A DNA stretch of 64,000 bases from Shinella zoogloeoides (GTDB lineage Bacteria; Pseudomonadota; Alphaproteobacteria; Rhizobiales; Rhizobiaceae), in NCBI RefSeq assembly GCF_030733845.1, contig NZ_CP132311.1:1615501-1679500 (forward strand). The letters run 5' to 3'. Of the stretch, positions 40,479-48,956 are shown piece by piece (the stretch's first letter is position 1; every line of letters begins with the position of its first letter). The notes beneath the pieces are model-generated. The model was given only the letters and a program-made list of their open reading frames with translations. It was not told the origin of the DNA and ran no database searches. Made by a program: the position numbers and the translations under genes.

Positions 40479-40495
40479 CCTTCAACACAGATGCT

Positions 40496-40652
40496 CATCC
40501 GACCCTTCGGGCCACCTTCTCCCCGCCGGGGAGAAGGGAAAACCGCAAAGCCCTGTCATAGGCGATAGCCCTGCCGCGAGCGGGGAACAGTTACCTTCTT
40601 CTTCCTTCTCCCCGTTTGCGGGGAGAAGGTGGCCGGCAGGCCGGATGAGGGG
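40496..40652. repeat. RIME-like repeat, copy 3, interrupted at its left edge by the IS
   Basis: Begins CATCCGACCCTTCGGGCC right after the IS and ends GGCCGGATGAGGGG. Its missing left bases (CCCCCT) are found on the other side of the IS at 39332-39337. Internal hairpins CTTCTCCCCGCCGGGGAGAAG and CTTCTCCCCGTTTGCGGGGAG match the other copies. It lies 12 bases past the metC stop. Confidence 0.82.
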
Positions 40653-40664
40653 CAACGGCGCCCC

Positions 40665-41855
40665 TTAAACCGCCCGCGCCGCGGCAAGGCCGCGTTCGAT
40701 GTCGGCCTTGATGTCCTTGACATCCTCGAGCCCGATCTGGAGGCGCAGCACCGGCCCCTCTTCCGGTCCCTTCGCGACGCGGCGGTCGGAGAGGTTCACA
40801 TGCACCGCGAGGCACTCGAAACCGCCCCAGGAATAGCCGAGGCCGAAAATGCCGAGCGCATCGAGGAAAGCATGCGCCTTCGCCTTGTGGCGCTCCGGCG
40901 AGCCGCCGTCGAGCACGATGGAGAAGATGCCGCTCGCGCCCTTGAAGTCGCGCTTCCAAAGCTCATGCCCCGGAAAGCTCGGCAGCGCCGGATGCAGCAC
41001 GCGGGATACGTCGTCGACACCCTCCAGCCAGCGCGCCAGCGCCAGCGCGCTCTCCTGGTGACGCTCCAGGCGCACGCCCATGGTACGAAGGCCGCGCAGC
41101 ACCTGATAGGCGTCATCGGGCGAAGCGCAGGTGCCGAGCGTGATCTGCGTGTCGTGCAGCTGCTCCCAATGGGTCGCATTGGCCGACACGGTTCCGAACA
41201 GCACGTCCGAATGGCCGGCCGGGTATTTCGTCGCCGCATGGATGGAGATATCGACGCCGAAATCGAGCGGGCGGAAATAGAGCGGTGTCGCCCAGGTATT
41301 GTCCATGGACACGACCGCGCCGTGCTTGTGCGCGGCGGCGGCGATGGCCGGGATGTCCTGCATCTCGAACGTATTGGAACCCGGTGCCTCCGTGTGCACG
41401 AGCTTCGTGTTCGGCCGGATCAGCGCCTCGATGCCCGCGCCGATCGTCGGATCGTAGTATTCGACCGTCACGCCGAGGCGCTTCAGCATCGTGTCGCAGA
41501 AATGGCGTGTCGGGTGATAGACCGAATCCACGATGAGCGCATGGTCGCCGGCCGAAAGGAAAGCGAGGAACGGCACGGTGACGGCGGCAAGCCCCGAGGG
41601 CACGAGGATAGTGCCGGCCGAGCCCTCCAGCTCGTCGATCGCCGCGCAAAGCGCGTCGGTCGTGGGCGTTCCGCGCGTGCCGTAGGTGTATTTCTGCGCG
41701 CGGTTCTCCATCGTCGCCGCATTCGGGAAGAGCACCGTCGAGGCGTGCACGACCGGCGGATTGACGAAACCGTGATAGTCCGCCGGGTCGTTTCCGGCAT
41801 GGGCCAGGCGGGTGTTCACGCCGGCGCCGGCGAGGATTTCGTCTCTGTTTTTCAT
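40665..41855 (-). CDS. metC: Cystathionine beta-lyase (MetC type, PLP-dependent)
   Basis: Cys/Met-metabolism PLP enzyme, 396 aa from the ATG at 41855 (MKNRDEILAGAGVNTRLAHAG). Sequence order: VNPPVVHASTVLF, YTYGTRGTPTTDALCAAIDELEG, PSGLAAVTVPFLAFLSAGDHAL, DNTWATPLYFRPLDFGVDISIHAATKYPAGHSD (the Lys of TKY binds PLP), and SWGGFECLAV. The SWGGFE segment fits cystathionine beta-lyase better than gamma-synthase. Divergent from aapJ. Confidence 0.93.
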   Translation of the reverse strand: MKNRDEILAGAGVNTRLAHAGNDPADYHGFVNPPVVHASTVLFPNAATMENRAQKYTYGTRGTPTTDALCAAIDELEGSAGTILVPSGLAAVTVPFLAFLSAGDHALIVDSVYHPTRHFCDTMLKRLGVTVEYYDPTIGAGIEALIRPNTKLVHTEAPGSNTFEMQDIPAIAAAAHKHGAVVSMDNTWATPLYFRPLDFGVDISIHAATKYPAGHSDVLFGTVSANATHWEQLHDTQITLGTCASPDDAYQVLRGLRTMGVRLERHQESALALARWLEGVDDVSRVLHPALPSFPGHELWKRDFKGASGIFSIVLDGGSPERHKAKAHAFLDALGIFGLGYSWGGFECLAVHVNLSDRRVAKGPEEGPVLRLQIGLEDVKDIKADIERGLAAARAV

Positions 41856-42210
41856 GGGGTTCAATCCGGAGAATGCGAGGAGTTTGGAAGGGCCGACTTT
41901 TCGCCAGCGGGCCGTCGAGGTCAACCCCATATGACAGGATGAAACGGCGCCCAAAGCGCTTCCGGTGCGCGCGACGCGGATTTTCTGAGCGATTTATTGC
42001 ACAAATCCCCGATCATTCGCCCAAATTTCGAACAAATGCCGACAAATTTAGGTTACCGACCGGAAAATGGCGCCCCTCCCTTGACCCTGCGGAAATTTGA
42101 GAATGAGATAAGCAACCTCGCGCCGGGAGGGTGGCGAGTTCCATGGGCGCGCCCGAAAGGGTGCGGGGCCTGCGGACAAAACAAAGACAACAGAAAAAGG
42201 TTGTGAAAAA
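41856..42210. other. Intergenic region between metC and aapJ, promoters only
   Basis: 355 bases with no credible gene. It must hold the divergent promoters of metC and aapJ. A TTGACC at 42081-42086 with GAGATA at 42105-42110 (18-base spacer) is a weak candidate aapJ promoter. The stretch 41990-42060 is more AT-rich than its surroundings. No clear riboswitch or operator palindrome was recognised. Confidence 0.5.
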
Positions 42211-43239
42211 ATGGCAAAAAAAATCGTGACGGCGCTCGTCGGTGCCGCCGTACTGGGGCTTGGCGCAACGGCAGCACAGGCGGACACGCTCTCTGACGTG
42301 AAGGCCAAGGGCTTCGTGCAGTGCGGCGTGAACGGCTCGAACCTCGCCGGTTTCGGCGCGCAGGATTCGACGGGCAACTGGGCCGGTCTCGACGTCGATC
42401 TCTGCAAGGCCGTGGCGGCAGCCGTCTTCGGCGACGCCACCAAGGTGAAGTACACGCCGCTCTCGGCCAAGGATCGTTTCCCGGCCCTGCAGTCCGGCGA
42501 AATCGATATTCTTGCCCGCAACACCACCTGGAGCGTCAGCCGCGATTCGCAGCTCGGCTTCGATTTCCGCGCCGTGAACTACTATGACGGCCAGGGTTTC
42601 ATGGTGAAGAAGGAACTCGGCGTGAAGTCCGCGCTGGAGCTCAGCGGCGCTTCGGTCTGCGTCCAGTCCGGCACGACGACCGAACTCAACCTCGCCGACT
42701 ACTTCCGCTCGAACAACATGGACTTCAAGCCGGTCGTCTTCGAAGCGCAGGATGAAGCGGACGCCGCCTACAATGCCGGCCGTTGCGATGCCTACACGAC
42801 CGACGCCTCGGGCCTCTACTCGATCCGCCTGAAGATGGCCAACCCGGACGACCACATGGTTCTGCCGGAAATCATCTCCAAGGAGCCGCTCGGCCCGGCC
42901 GTTCGCCAGAACGATTCCAAGTGGTTCGACATCGTGACCTGGTCGCACTACGCGATGGTGGCCGCCGAGGAATTCGGCATCACCACGGCGAATGTCGAGG
43001 AAATGAAGAAGTCCGCCAACCCGGACATCAAGCGCTTCCTCGGCGAAGAAGCTGACTCGACCATCGGCGCCGATCTCGGCCTGCCGAAGGACTGGGCCGT
43101 GCAGATCATCAAGGCGGTCGGCAACTATGGCGAATCCTTCGAGCGCAATGTCGGCGAAGGCTCGCCGCTCAAGATCGCTCGCGGCCTGAACGGCCTGTGG
43201 ACGAAGGGCGGCCTGCAGTACGCACCGCCGGTCCGCTAA
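42211..43239 (+). CDS. aapJ: General L-amino acid ABC transporter, periplasmic binding protein AapJ
   Basis: Solute-binding protein for the broad-specificity L-amino acid importer of rhizobia, 342 aa. Signal peptide MAKKIVTALVGAAVLGLGATAAQA (cleaved near residue 24), then the SBP_bac_3 fold with FVQCGVNGSNLAGFGAQDSTGNWAGLDVDLCKAVAAAVFGD, DILARNTTWSVSRDSQLGFDF and GRCDAYTTDASGLYSIRL. First gene of aapJQMP; a hairpin after its stop probably raises its expression over the membrane genes. The aap system is nitrogen-controlled in Rhizobium. Confidence 0.97.
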   Translation: MAKKIVTALVGAAVLGLGATAAQADTLSDVKAKGFVQCGVNGSNLAGFGAQDSTGNWAGLDVDLCKAVAAAVFGDATKVKYTPLSAKDRFPALQSGEIDILARNTTWSVSRDSQLGFDFRAVNYYDGQGFMVKKELGVKSALELSGASVCVQSGTTTELNLADYFRSNNMDFKPVVFEAQDEADAAYNAGRCDAYTTDASGLYSIRLKMANPDDHMVLPEIISKEPLGPAVRQNDSKWFDIVTWSHYAMVAAEEFGITTANVEEMKKSANPDIKRFLGEEADSTIGADLGLPKDWAVQIIKAVGNYGESFERNVGEGSPLKIARGLNGLWTKGGLQYAPPVR

Positions 43240-43260
43240 GCGGTCGCTTGACGCCATTGC

Positions 43261-43284
43261 GGGAGGGCAAGTCGTTGCCCTCCC
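43261..43284 (+). terminator. Attenuator hairpin between aapJ and aapQ
   Basis: Perfect 10-bp stem GGGAGGGCAA / TTGCCCTCCC with a 4-base loop, 21 bases after the aapJ stop, followed by CCTTTAAA. This placement after a binding-protein gene commonly stabilises the upstream mRNA and reduces readthrough to the permease genes. Confidence 0.75.
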
Positions 43285-43335
43285 CTTTAAACCAACGTCC
43301 GGAAAACAGGACGAGAACAACGTCAGGGGAAATGC

Positions 43336-44544
43336 ATGGCACTTGCGGATGCCCGAACAGGGTCCGGCGAACCGCCGAAGGTATCGCTACTCTACAATCC
43401 AGCGCTGAGAAGCGTCGTTTATCAGGTCGTGACGATCGTCGTGATCGTCGGCGCCGTGTGGTATGCGTGGAACAACGTCGTCCAGAACCTCGCCCGCGCC
43501 AACATGTCGGCCGGCTTCGGTTTCCTGAATAGCCGCGCCGGTTTCGACCTCGCGCAGACGCTGATCGCCTATTCCAGCGACTCGACCTATTTCCGGGCGC
43601 TGCAGGTCGGCCTCATCAACACGCTGGTCGTTGCAGCCGCCGGTATCGTCACCGCGACGATCGTCGGCCTTCTGGTCGGCGTCGGGCGCCTGTCGCATAA
43701 CTGGCTGATCGCGCGGCTGTGCACGGTCTATGTGGAAATCTTCCGCAATATCCCGCCGCTGCTGGTCATCTTCTTCTGGTATCTCGGCGTCCTTGCCCTG
43801 CTGCCGTCGATCCGCACCATCTTCCAGCACCTGAAGGACGATCCCGACGCAATCTTTTTCATCTCCAACCGCGGCATCTACATGCCCGCGCCAGTGTTCG
43901 GCGAAGGCTTCGGCACGGTGCTGGCTGCCTTCGCGATCGGCATCGTCGCCGCGATCGCCTTCACGATCTGGGGCAATGCCCGTCAGCGCGCCACCGGCAA
44001 GCGGCCGCCCGTGCTCTGGGGCAATCTCGGCCTGATCGTGCTGTTCCCGCTCATCGTCTTCGTCCTGATGGGCAGCCCGCTCACCTTCGACTATGCGGTC
44101 CCGGGCTCCTTCAACATGAAGGGCGGCATGGTGATCGGGCCGGAATTCCTCGCGCTCTACCTCGCGCTGTCGCTCTACACGGCCTCGTTCATCGCCGAGA
44201 TCGTGCGCGCCGGCATCCGCGGCGTCTCCAAGGGCCAGTCGGAAGCCGCCTTCGCCCTTGGCCTGCGGCCGGGCCACACCACCCGCCTCGTCGTGCTGCC
44301 GCAGGCGCTGCGCATCATCATTCCGCCGCTCACCTCGCAATATCTCAACCTCATCAAGAACTCCTCGCTCGCGGTGGCCGTCGGTTATGCCGATCTCGTC
44401 GCGGTCGGCGGCACGATTCTCAACCAGTCCGGCAAGTCGATCGAGATCATCTCGATCTGGATGCTGATCTATGTCTCGATCAGCCTCATCACCTCATTGC
44501 TCATGAACTGGTTCAACGCCAAGATGGCCCTGGTGGAGCGCTGA
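43336..44544 (+). CDS. aapQ: General L-amino acid ABC transporter, permease AapQ
   Basis: Inner-membrane permease of the HisMQ family, 402 aa. A first helix near residue 30 ([15 protein letters not shown]), a long periplasmic insertion, then the permease core with the N-terminal block [29 protein letters not shown] and [19 protein letters not shown]. The EAA loop follows near the C-terminus ([51 protein letters not shown]). One base separates it from aapM. Confidence 0.97.
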   Translation: MALADARTGSGEPPKVSLLYNPALRSVVYQVVTIVVIVGAVWYAWNNVVQNLARANMSAGFGFLNSRAGFDLAQTLIAYSSDSTYFRALQVGLINTLVVAAAGIVTATIVGLLVGVGRLSHNWLIARLCTVYVEIFRNIPPLLVIFFWYLGVLALLPSIRTIFQHLKDDPDAIFFISNRGIYMPAPVFGEGFGTVLAAFAIGIVAAIAFTIWGNARQRATGKRPPVLWGNLGLIVLFPLIVFVLMGSPLTFDYAVPGSFNMKGGMVIGPEFLALYLALSLYTASFIAEIVRAGIRGVSKGQSEAAFALGLRPGHTTRLVVLPQALRIIIPPLTSQYLNLIKNSSLAVAVGYADLVAVGGTILNQSGKSIEIISIWMLIYVSISLITSLLMNWFNAKMALVER

Positions 44545-44545
44545 G

Positions 44546-45700
44546 ATGACCGAGAGCACTACTTACGTTCGCGATCGGTTCCTCGAAGCCGAAAAGCCGC
44601 CGGCCTCCGAGAAGTCGGCCATCGCCTGGATCCGCAACAATCTCTTCGCCTCGTGGAAGGACAGCATCCTGTCCATCCTCGCCATCACGGCGATCCTCTA
44701 CTATGTGCCGAAAGCCCTCAACTGGCTGTTCGTCTCGGCCGTGTGGACGGGTGAGAATCGCACCGCCTGCCTGACCGTCGATCAGGGCGGCGCGCTTCCG
44801 TCCGGCTGGAACGGCGCCTGCTGGGCCTATGTGAACGACCGCTTCGTGCAGTTCATGTTCGGCTCCTATCCGCGTGACGAGCTGTGGCGGCCGCTGCTGG
44901 TCGTCGCCATGTTCGTGGCGCTGCTCGTCCCCTTCCTGATGCCGAAGGTGCCGCGCAAGGGCCTCAACGCCCTATTGCTGCTGGCCGTCTTCCCCGTCGT
45001 TTCCTTCTTCCTGCTGCTGGGCGGCACGTTCGGCCTCAGGCATGTGGAGACGTCGCTCTGGGGCGGCCTGATGGTGACGCTCATCCTCTCCTTCGTCGGC
45101 ATCGTCGTCTCGCTGCCGGCCGGCATCCTCCTGGCGCTCGGGCGGCGCTCGCAGATGCCGATCATGAAGACGGCCTGCATCGTCTTCATTGAGCTGATTC
45201 GCGGCGTGCCGCTGATCACCGTGCTTTTCATGGCGAGCGTGCTGCTGCCGCTCTTCCTGGAACCGGGCAACAACATCGACAAGTTCCTGCGCGCGCTCAT
45301 CGGCGTGTCGATCTTCGCATCGGCCTATATGGCGGAGGTTATTCGCGGCGGTCTTCAAGCCATTCCGAAAGGACAATATGAAGCGGCCGATGCACTTGGT
45401 CTAAACTACTTCCACAAAATGACCTTCGTCGTGCTCCCGCAGGCCATCAAGCTCGTGATTCCCGGCATCGTGAACACCTTCATCGGGATGTTCAAGGATA
45501 CCTCGCTGGTCACGATCATCTCGATGTACGACCTGCTCGGCATCGTGAAGGCGAGTTTTGGGGATTCGGGCTGGATCACGCCTGTCACGCCGTTGACCGG
45601 CCTGATCTTCGCCGGCTTCGTGTTCTGGATTTTCTGCTTCGGCATGTCGCGCTATTCGGCCTTCGTGGAACGCCGGCTCGACACGAGCCACAAAAGATAA
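44546..45700 (+). CDS. aapM: General L-amino acid ABC transporter, permease AapM
   Basis: Second permease subunit, 384 aa. A cytoplasmic start, early helix ([23 protein letters not shown]), periplasmic insertion with two Cys, then the HisMQ core with [46 protein letters not shown] and the EAA loop [51 protein letters not shown]. Pairs with AapQ to form the heterodimeric channel. Confidence 0.97.
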   Translation: MTESTTYVRDRFLEAEKPPASEKSAIAWIRNNLFASWKDSILSILAITAILYYVPKALNWLFVSAVWTGENRTACLTVDQGGALPSGWNGACWAYVNDRFVQFMFGSYPRDELWRPLLVVAMFVALLVPFLMPKVPRKGLNALLLLAVFPVVSFFLLLGGTFGLRHVETSLWGGLMVTLILSFVGIVVSLPAGILLALGRRSQMPIMKTACIVFIELIRGVPLITVLFMASVLLPLFLEPGNNIDKFLRALIGVSIFASAYMAEVIRGGLQAIPKGQYEAADALGLNYFHKMTFVVLPQAIKLVIPGIVNTFIGMFKDTSLVTIISMYDLLGIVKASFGDSGWITPVTPLTGLIFAGFVFWIFCFGMSRYSAFVERRLDTSHKR

Positions 45701-45716
45701 CTGAGAGGAAACAACA

Positions 45717-46493
45717 ATGGCCAACCAAGCCCAGGCACAACAGATGGCAGTCTCCGCGACGGACGTCGCCGTCGAGATCGCCAACATGAACAAGTGGTAC
45801 GGCGAGTTCCACGTTCTGCGCGACATCAATCTCAAGGTGATGAAGGGCGAGCGCATCGTCATTGCCGGCCCTTCGGGCTCCGGCAAGTCGACGATGATCC
45901 GCTGCATCAACCGCCTCGAAGAGCACCAGAAGGGATCGATCGTCGTCGACGGCATCGAGCTGACCAACGACCTCAAGAAGATTGACGAAGTGCGCCGCGA
46001 AGTCGGCATGGTGTTCCAGCACTTCAACCTCTTCCCTCACCTGACGATCCTGGAGAACTGCACGCTCGCCCCGATCTGGGTGCGCAAGATGCCGAAGAAG
46101 GACGCCGAGGAAGTGGCGATGCACTACCTCAAGCGCGTCAAGATCCCCGAGCAGGCCCACAAATATCCCGGCCAGCTCTCCGGCGGCCAGCAGCAGCGCG
46201 TGGCGATCGCCCGTTCGCTCTGCATGAAGCCGAAGATCATGCTGTTCGACGAACCGACCTCGGCGCTCGACCCGGAAATGGTCAAGGAAGTGCTCGACAC
46301 CATGGTCTCGCTCGCCGAGGAAGGCATGACCATGCTGTGCGTCACGCACGAAATGGGCTTTGCCCGCCAGGTCGCCAACCGCGTCATCTTCATGGACCAG
46401 GGCCAGATCGTCGAACAGAACTCGCCGGCCGAGTTCTTCGACAATCCCCAGCACGAGCGCACCCGGCTCTTCCTCAGCCAGATCCTGCACTAG
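45717..46493 (+). CDS. aapP: General L-amino acid ABC transporter, ATPase AapP
   Basis: ATP-binding subunit, 258 aa, preceded by GAGAGGAAAC. Walker [10 protein letters not shown] (about residue 55), Q-loop [17 protein letters not shown], signature [15 protein letters not shown], Walker [15 protein letters not shown] and the switch His in [20 protein letters not shown]. Last gene of aapJQMP; a strong terminator follows 23 bases after its stop. Confidence 0.98.
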   Translation: MANQAQAQQMAVSATDVAVEIANMNKWYGEFHVLRDINLKVMKGERIVIAGPSGSGKSTMIRCINRLEEHQKGSIVVDGIELTNDLKKIDEVRREVGMVFQHFNLFPHLTILENCTLAPIWVRKMPKKDAEEVAMHYLKRVKIPEQAHKYPGQLSGGQQQRVAIARSLCMKPKIMLFDEPTSALDPEMVKEVLDTMVSLAEEGMTMLCVTHEMGFARQVANRVIFMDQGQIVEQNSPAEFFDNPQHERTRLFLSQILH

Positions 46494-46516
46494 GCGGATC
46501 GGCAGTCGGAATAAGG

Positions 46517-46542
46517 AAAGGCGGGCTTACGGGCCCGCCTTT
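46517..46542. terminator. Bidirectional terminator between aapP and the GlxA-type regulator
   Basis: Perfect 10-bp stem AAAGGCGGGC / GCCCGCCTTT with a 6-base loop and a T-rich plus-strand flank (TTTTTC). It serves aapP and, from the other side, the convergent regulator. Confidence 0.88.
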
Positions 46543-46543
46543 T

Positions 46544-47518
46544 TCATTTCGCCCGCAACTCTGCCCGCAGCTTCAGCGGGCTTGCGCCGAAATGGTTGCG
46601 AAAAGCGCGGGAGAAGGCCGACAGGCTGTCGAAGCCGCTGCGCAGCGCCACGTCCTGAATGGAGAGCGACGTATCGCGCACCATCCGTTGCGCGGCCGTC
46701 AGCCGCAGCCGCAGGTAATACCTGCCTGGCCCGATGCCGAGGCCCGCCGTGAACAGGGTTTCCAGCTTGCGCGTGGAGAATCCGAGACGCCGCGCAAGGG
46801 CCGCGATGGTCAGCGGCCGGTCGATCGTGCGTTCCATAAGGCGGATGGCGGCGGCAAGGTCCGGCTGGTGCTCGCCGAGCCGCCCCAGCGAGACGAGCGG
46901 CTGTGCATCGGTCGCCGCGTGGACTTCGTCATAGACGAAGACGCTCGCCACATCGAGCGCGACGGCCGAGCCGAATTGCTCGCGCACCAGATGCAGCATC
47001 ATGTCGAAGGTCGGCGAGGCGCCGCCGGAGGTCCACAGCGGCCCGTCGGTGACGAAACGGTCGGCCCGCACATTGAGGGCGGGAAACGCGGCGGCAAAAT
47101 CCTCCAGTTCCTCCCAGTGCGCCGTCGCGTCCCGCCCGTCCAGAAGGCCGGAGCGGGCAAGCAGCCAGCAGCCCGATTCGATGCCGGCGACGACGCCGAA
47201 CCGGCGCGACACCTTCTTGAGCCGGGCGACGAAGGAACGGTCGGCATGGCGGTCCTGGTTGAAGCCGGCGATGAGGAGCAGCGCGTCGCCGCTCGTCACG
47301 TCGGCAAAGGCCCCGTCCACGCGGATCTCCACGCCACAGGTCAGCGTGACGGGCTTGCCCTGCGGCGACAGGATCTGCCAGCGGAAAACCGGCTCCGGCA
47401 CGACGCGGTTGGCCGCGCGCATGGGATCGAGCGCCGAGGCGAGCGACATGATCGACGACTCGGGCAGAAGGACGATCGTGACGTCGAGCGGCCCCTGCCG
47501 CGGCGGTTTCTTGCTCAT
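46544..47518 (-). CDS. GlxA-type transcriptional regulator (DJ-1/PfpI + AraC HTH)
   Basis: AraC-family regulator with an N-terminal amidotransferase-like DJ-1/PfpI domain, 324 aa. Residues 10-195 form the class I GATase-like fold (VTIVLLPESSIMSLASALDPMRAANRV, GVVAGIESGCWLLARSGLLDG, TSGGASPTFDMMLHLV). Residues 225-320 hold the two helix-turn-helix motifs (LTIAALARRLGFSTRKLETLF, LSIQDVALRSGFDSLSAFSRAFRNHFGASPLKLR). The group includes regulators of carnitine, choline and glycine betaine use, but the ligand here is unknown. No obvious target operon is adjacent except aap. Confidence 0.9.
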   Translation of the reverse strand: MSKKPPRQGPLDVTIVLLPESSIMSLASALDPMRAANRVVPEPVFRWQILSPQGKPVTLTCGVEIRVDGAFADVTSGDALLLIAGFNQDRHADRSFVARLKKVSRRFGVVAGIESGCWLLARSGLLDGRDATAHWEELEDFAAAFPALNVRADRFVTDGPLWTSGGASPTFDMMLHLVREQFGSAVALDVASVFVYDEVHAATDAQPLVSLGRLGEHQPDLAAAIRLMERTIDRPLTIAALARRLGFSTRKLETLFTAGLGIGPGRYYLRLRLTAAQRMVRDTSLSIQDVALRSGFDSLSAFSRAFRNHFGASPLKLRAELRAK

Positions 47519-47579
47519 GTGGAAATTGTCAAAAAAGATGCGCTTTCTGTCAATCGGTAAAAACCCGTTCGGGCATGAT

Positions 47580-47704
47580 CGGCCTCACAGGAGATCTGGA
47601 GATGCAGCCGGATCATGGTGAGAACCCCTGTACCCCGAACACCCTGATCCGAGACTTACCGGAACGGGTTGGCGAGCCGAAAGGCGGACCAACCCGTTTT
47701 TTTT
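47580..47704 (+). ncRNA. Candidate small regulatory RNA with intrinsic terminator
   Basis: An intergenic stretch without coding capacity that ends in a textbook Rho-independent terminator: stem AACGGGTTGG (47663-47672) / CCAACCCGTT (47689-47698), a loop with a small inner hairpin, then a run of eight T (47697-47704). Before it comes an unstructured C/A-rich segment (CCCCTGTACCCCGAACACC) that could pair with mRNAs. No gene ends just upstream on the plus strand, so the terminator needs its own transcript. Possibly of the suhB/alpha-r8 class of alphaproteobacterial sRNAs, which I cannot confirm. The 5' end is a guess. Confidence 0.6.
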
Positions 47705-47788
47705 GGCATTTTTCAAATGAAATCAGGGGCCGTGGAACACGGACGGCTTTTTCGCGTTATCGCTTCGAACAGCCAGAAAGGTCTATCC

Positions 47789-48211
47789 ATGTTGAAGCTC
47801 AGGACGTGCCTTGCCGCAGGCACTCTCTCCGTCGCCCTTGCCCTCACCTCGATCGTTCCCGCCCAGGCGATCACCTTCGCCCGCGTGCCGGTGCCAGAGG
47901 CGTCCTCTGTCGAAAAGGTCCAGTATCGCTATGATCGCCGCGAACGCCGGGCCGAGCGCCGGTGGCATGGACACCGCGGCTACCGGGACCGCCGGCCGGG
48001 CTATCGCCGCCATTCGGATGGCTGGTGGTATCCGCTGGCAGCCTTCGGTCTCGGCGCGGCAATCGGCGGCGCTCTCAGCAACGACCGCCAGGCCGGCGGC
48101 TCGCACGTAAACTGGTGCTCGAACCGCTACCGTTCCTACCGGGCCTACGACAACACGTTCCAGCCCAACTACGGGCCCCGCAAGGCTTGCATATCGCCCT
48201 ATTCGCGATAA
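47789..48211 (+). CDS. BA14K family protein
   Basis: Exported protein of 140 aa from the ATG at 47789. Signal peptide MLKLRTCLAAGTLSVALALTS with cleavage near AQA (residue 28). An Arg/His/Tyr-rich middle (RRERRAERRWHGHRGYRDRRPGYRR), one Gly/Ala-rich hydrophobic stretch, and the C-terminal BA14K block NWCSNRYRSYRAYDNTFQPNYGPRKACISPY with two Cys. BA14K proteins are Brucella immunogens with lectin-like activity; the role in free-living relatives is unknown. The stop lies 6 bases before the end of the convergent TetR gene. Confidence 0.88.
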   Translation: MLKLRTCLAAGTLSVALALTSIVPAQAITFARVPVPEASSVEKVQYRYDRRERRAERRWHGHRGYRDRRPGYRRHSDGWWYPLAAFGLGAAIGGALSNDRQAGGSHVNWCSNRYRSYRAYDNTFQPNYGPRKACISPYSR

Positions 48212-48217
48212 GCCGCA

Positions 48218-48838
48218 TCACCACCGACGGGGCCCTTGAGGCCCCGTCATTCCTTTGATCCGCAACCCATCCAGCAATGTCCGGAAGCCGTCGACGGCAC
48301 GCCTGGATGTCTCCTCGGGCTTTTCCGATTTCGCGATCCACAAAGCGGCATGGCTGCTCGCGCCATTGATCAGCCGCGCGGCCGCCTCCGTATCGATCTC
48401 GGCCATCACGCCATCCGCCTTGAGCTGCTCGATGCTGCGGCTGAGCGCGGCGATGCAGCCATTGTTGGTCGGCCATTGCGACACGTCGCCGAGCACGGCC
48501 GGCCCGTCGCGGAACATGATTCGCTGGATTTCCGGCTCCAGCGCCATCTCGATATAGGCGACGCATTCGGCGACAAACCCTTCCCACCGGTTCGCCGCCG
48601 CGGCTGAAATCCGGTTTAGCCGGGTCGTCATCTCGGCGTCGATCTCCTGGATGACCGCCTGCAGAAGCCCCTTCTTGTCACCGAAATGATGATAGAGCGC
48701 GCCGCGCGTCAGCCCCGCGCCCGCCGTGAAATCGTCCATCGACGCTTCGGCATAGCCCACCGTGCCGAAGGCGGCTCGTCCCGCGGCAATCAGCTTGGCG
48801 CGGGTTTCGGCGATCATTTCCTCGCGCGGCTTGCGCAT
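48218..48838 (-). CDS. TetR family transcriptional repressor
   Basis: 206 aa. N-terminal TetR helix-turn-helix (AETRAKLIAAGRAAFGTVGYAEASMDDFTAGAGLTRGALYHHFGDKKGLLQAVI, residues 11-64) and a helical ligand-binding domain. Transcribed divergently from an MFS transporter gene, with three copies of a palindromic operator in the 118 bases between their starts. This strongly suggests that it represses both itself and the transporter, released by a transported compound. Confidence 0.93.
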   Translation of the reverse strand: MRKPREEMIAETRAKLIAAGRAAFGTVGYAEASMDDFTAGAGLTRGALYHHFGDKKGLLQAVIQEIDAEMTTRLNRISAAAANRWEGFVAECVAYIEMALEPEIQRIMFRDGPAVLGDVSQWPTNNGCIAALSRSIEQLKADGVMAEIDTEAAARLINGASSHAALWIAKSEKPEETSRRAVDGFRTLLDGLRIKGMTGPQGPRRW

Positions 48839-48854
48839 GGCTTCTCCTTTTCAC

Positions 48855-48921
48855 ATACGCCGCGTATTTTATTTGACATACGTTCCGTATGCAACTATTT
48901 CTCCAACATACGCCACGTATG
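48855..48921. promoter_or_regulatory. Three palindromic operators CATACG-N3-CGTATG between tetR and MFS genes
   Basis: Sites at 48855-48869 (CATACGCCGCGTATT, last base degenerate), 48878-48892 (CATACGTTCCGTATG) and 48907-48921 (CATACGCCACGTATG), spaced 23 and 29 bases apart. A promoter toward the MFS gene, TTGACA (48874-48879) with TATTCT (48897-48902) at 17 bases, overlaps the middle site, so bound repressor would block RNA polymerase. Confidence 0.85.
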
Positions 48922-48956
48922 TAAGTGGTGGAACCGCCCGTTTACAGGAGCAGGCC

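Larger units (their letters stand above)
39338..40495 (+). mobile_element. IS110-family insertion sequence inserted in a RIME-like repeat
   Basis: About 1158 bp: a 172-base left end, one transposase gene, and a 17-base right end. The borders were set by comparison with intact repeats. Joining ...ACCCCCT (ending 39337) to CATCCGACCC... (from 40496) restores a normal repeat edge CCCCTCATCCG. A CT dinucleotide stands at both junctions (39336-39337 and 40494-40495), the core expected for IS110-type recombination. There is no target duplication beyond CT and no terminal inverted repeat. The same borders are predicted independently by guide matches in the element's own RNA region. Confidence 0.85.

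Noticed and set aside
39338..40495. Terminal inverted repeats or a target-site duplication around the IS
   Set aside because: None found beyond the CT dinucleotide, which agrees with IS110-type recombination rather than a DDE transposase.
42068..42090. Sigma-54 promoter (TGGC...TTGA) upstream of aapJ
   Set aside because: The -12 element lacks the required GC at the right spacing, so I do not call it despite nitrogen control of aap in Rhizobium.
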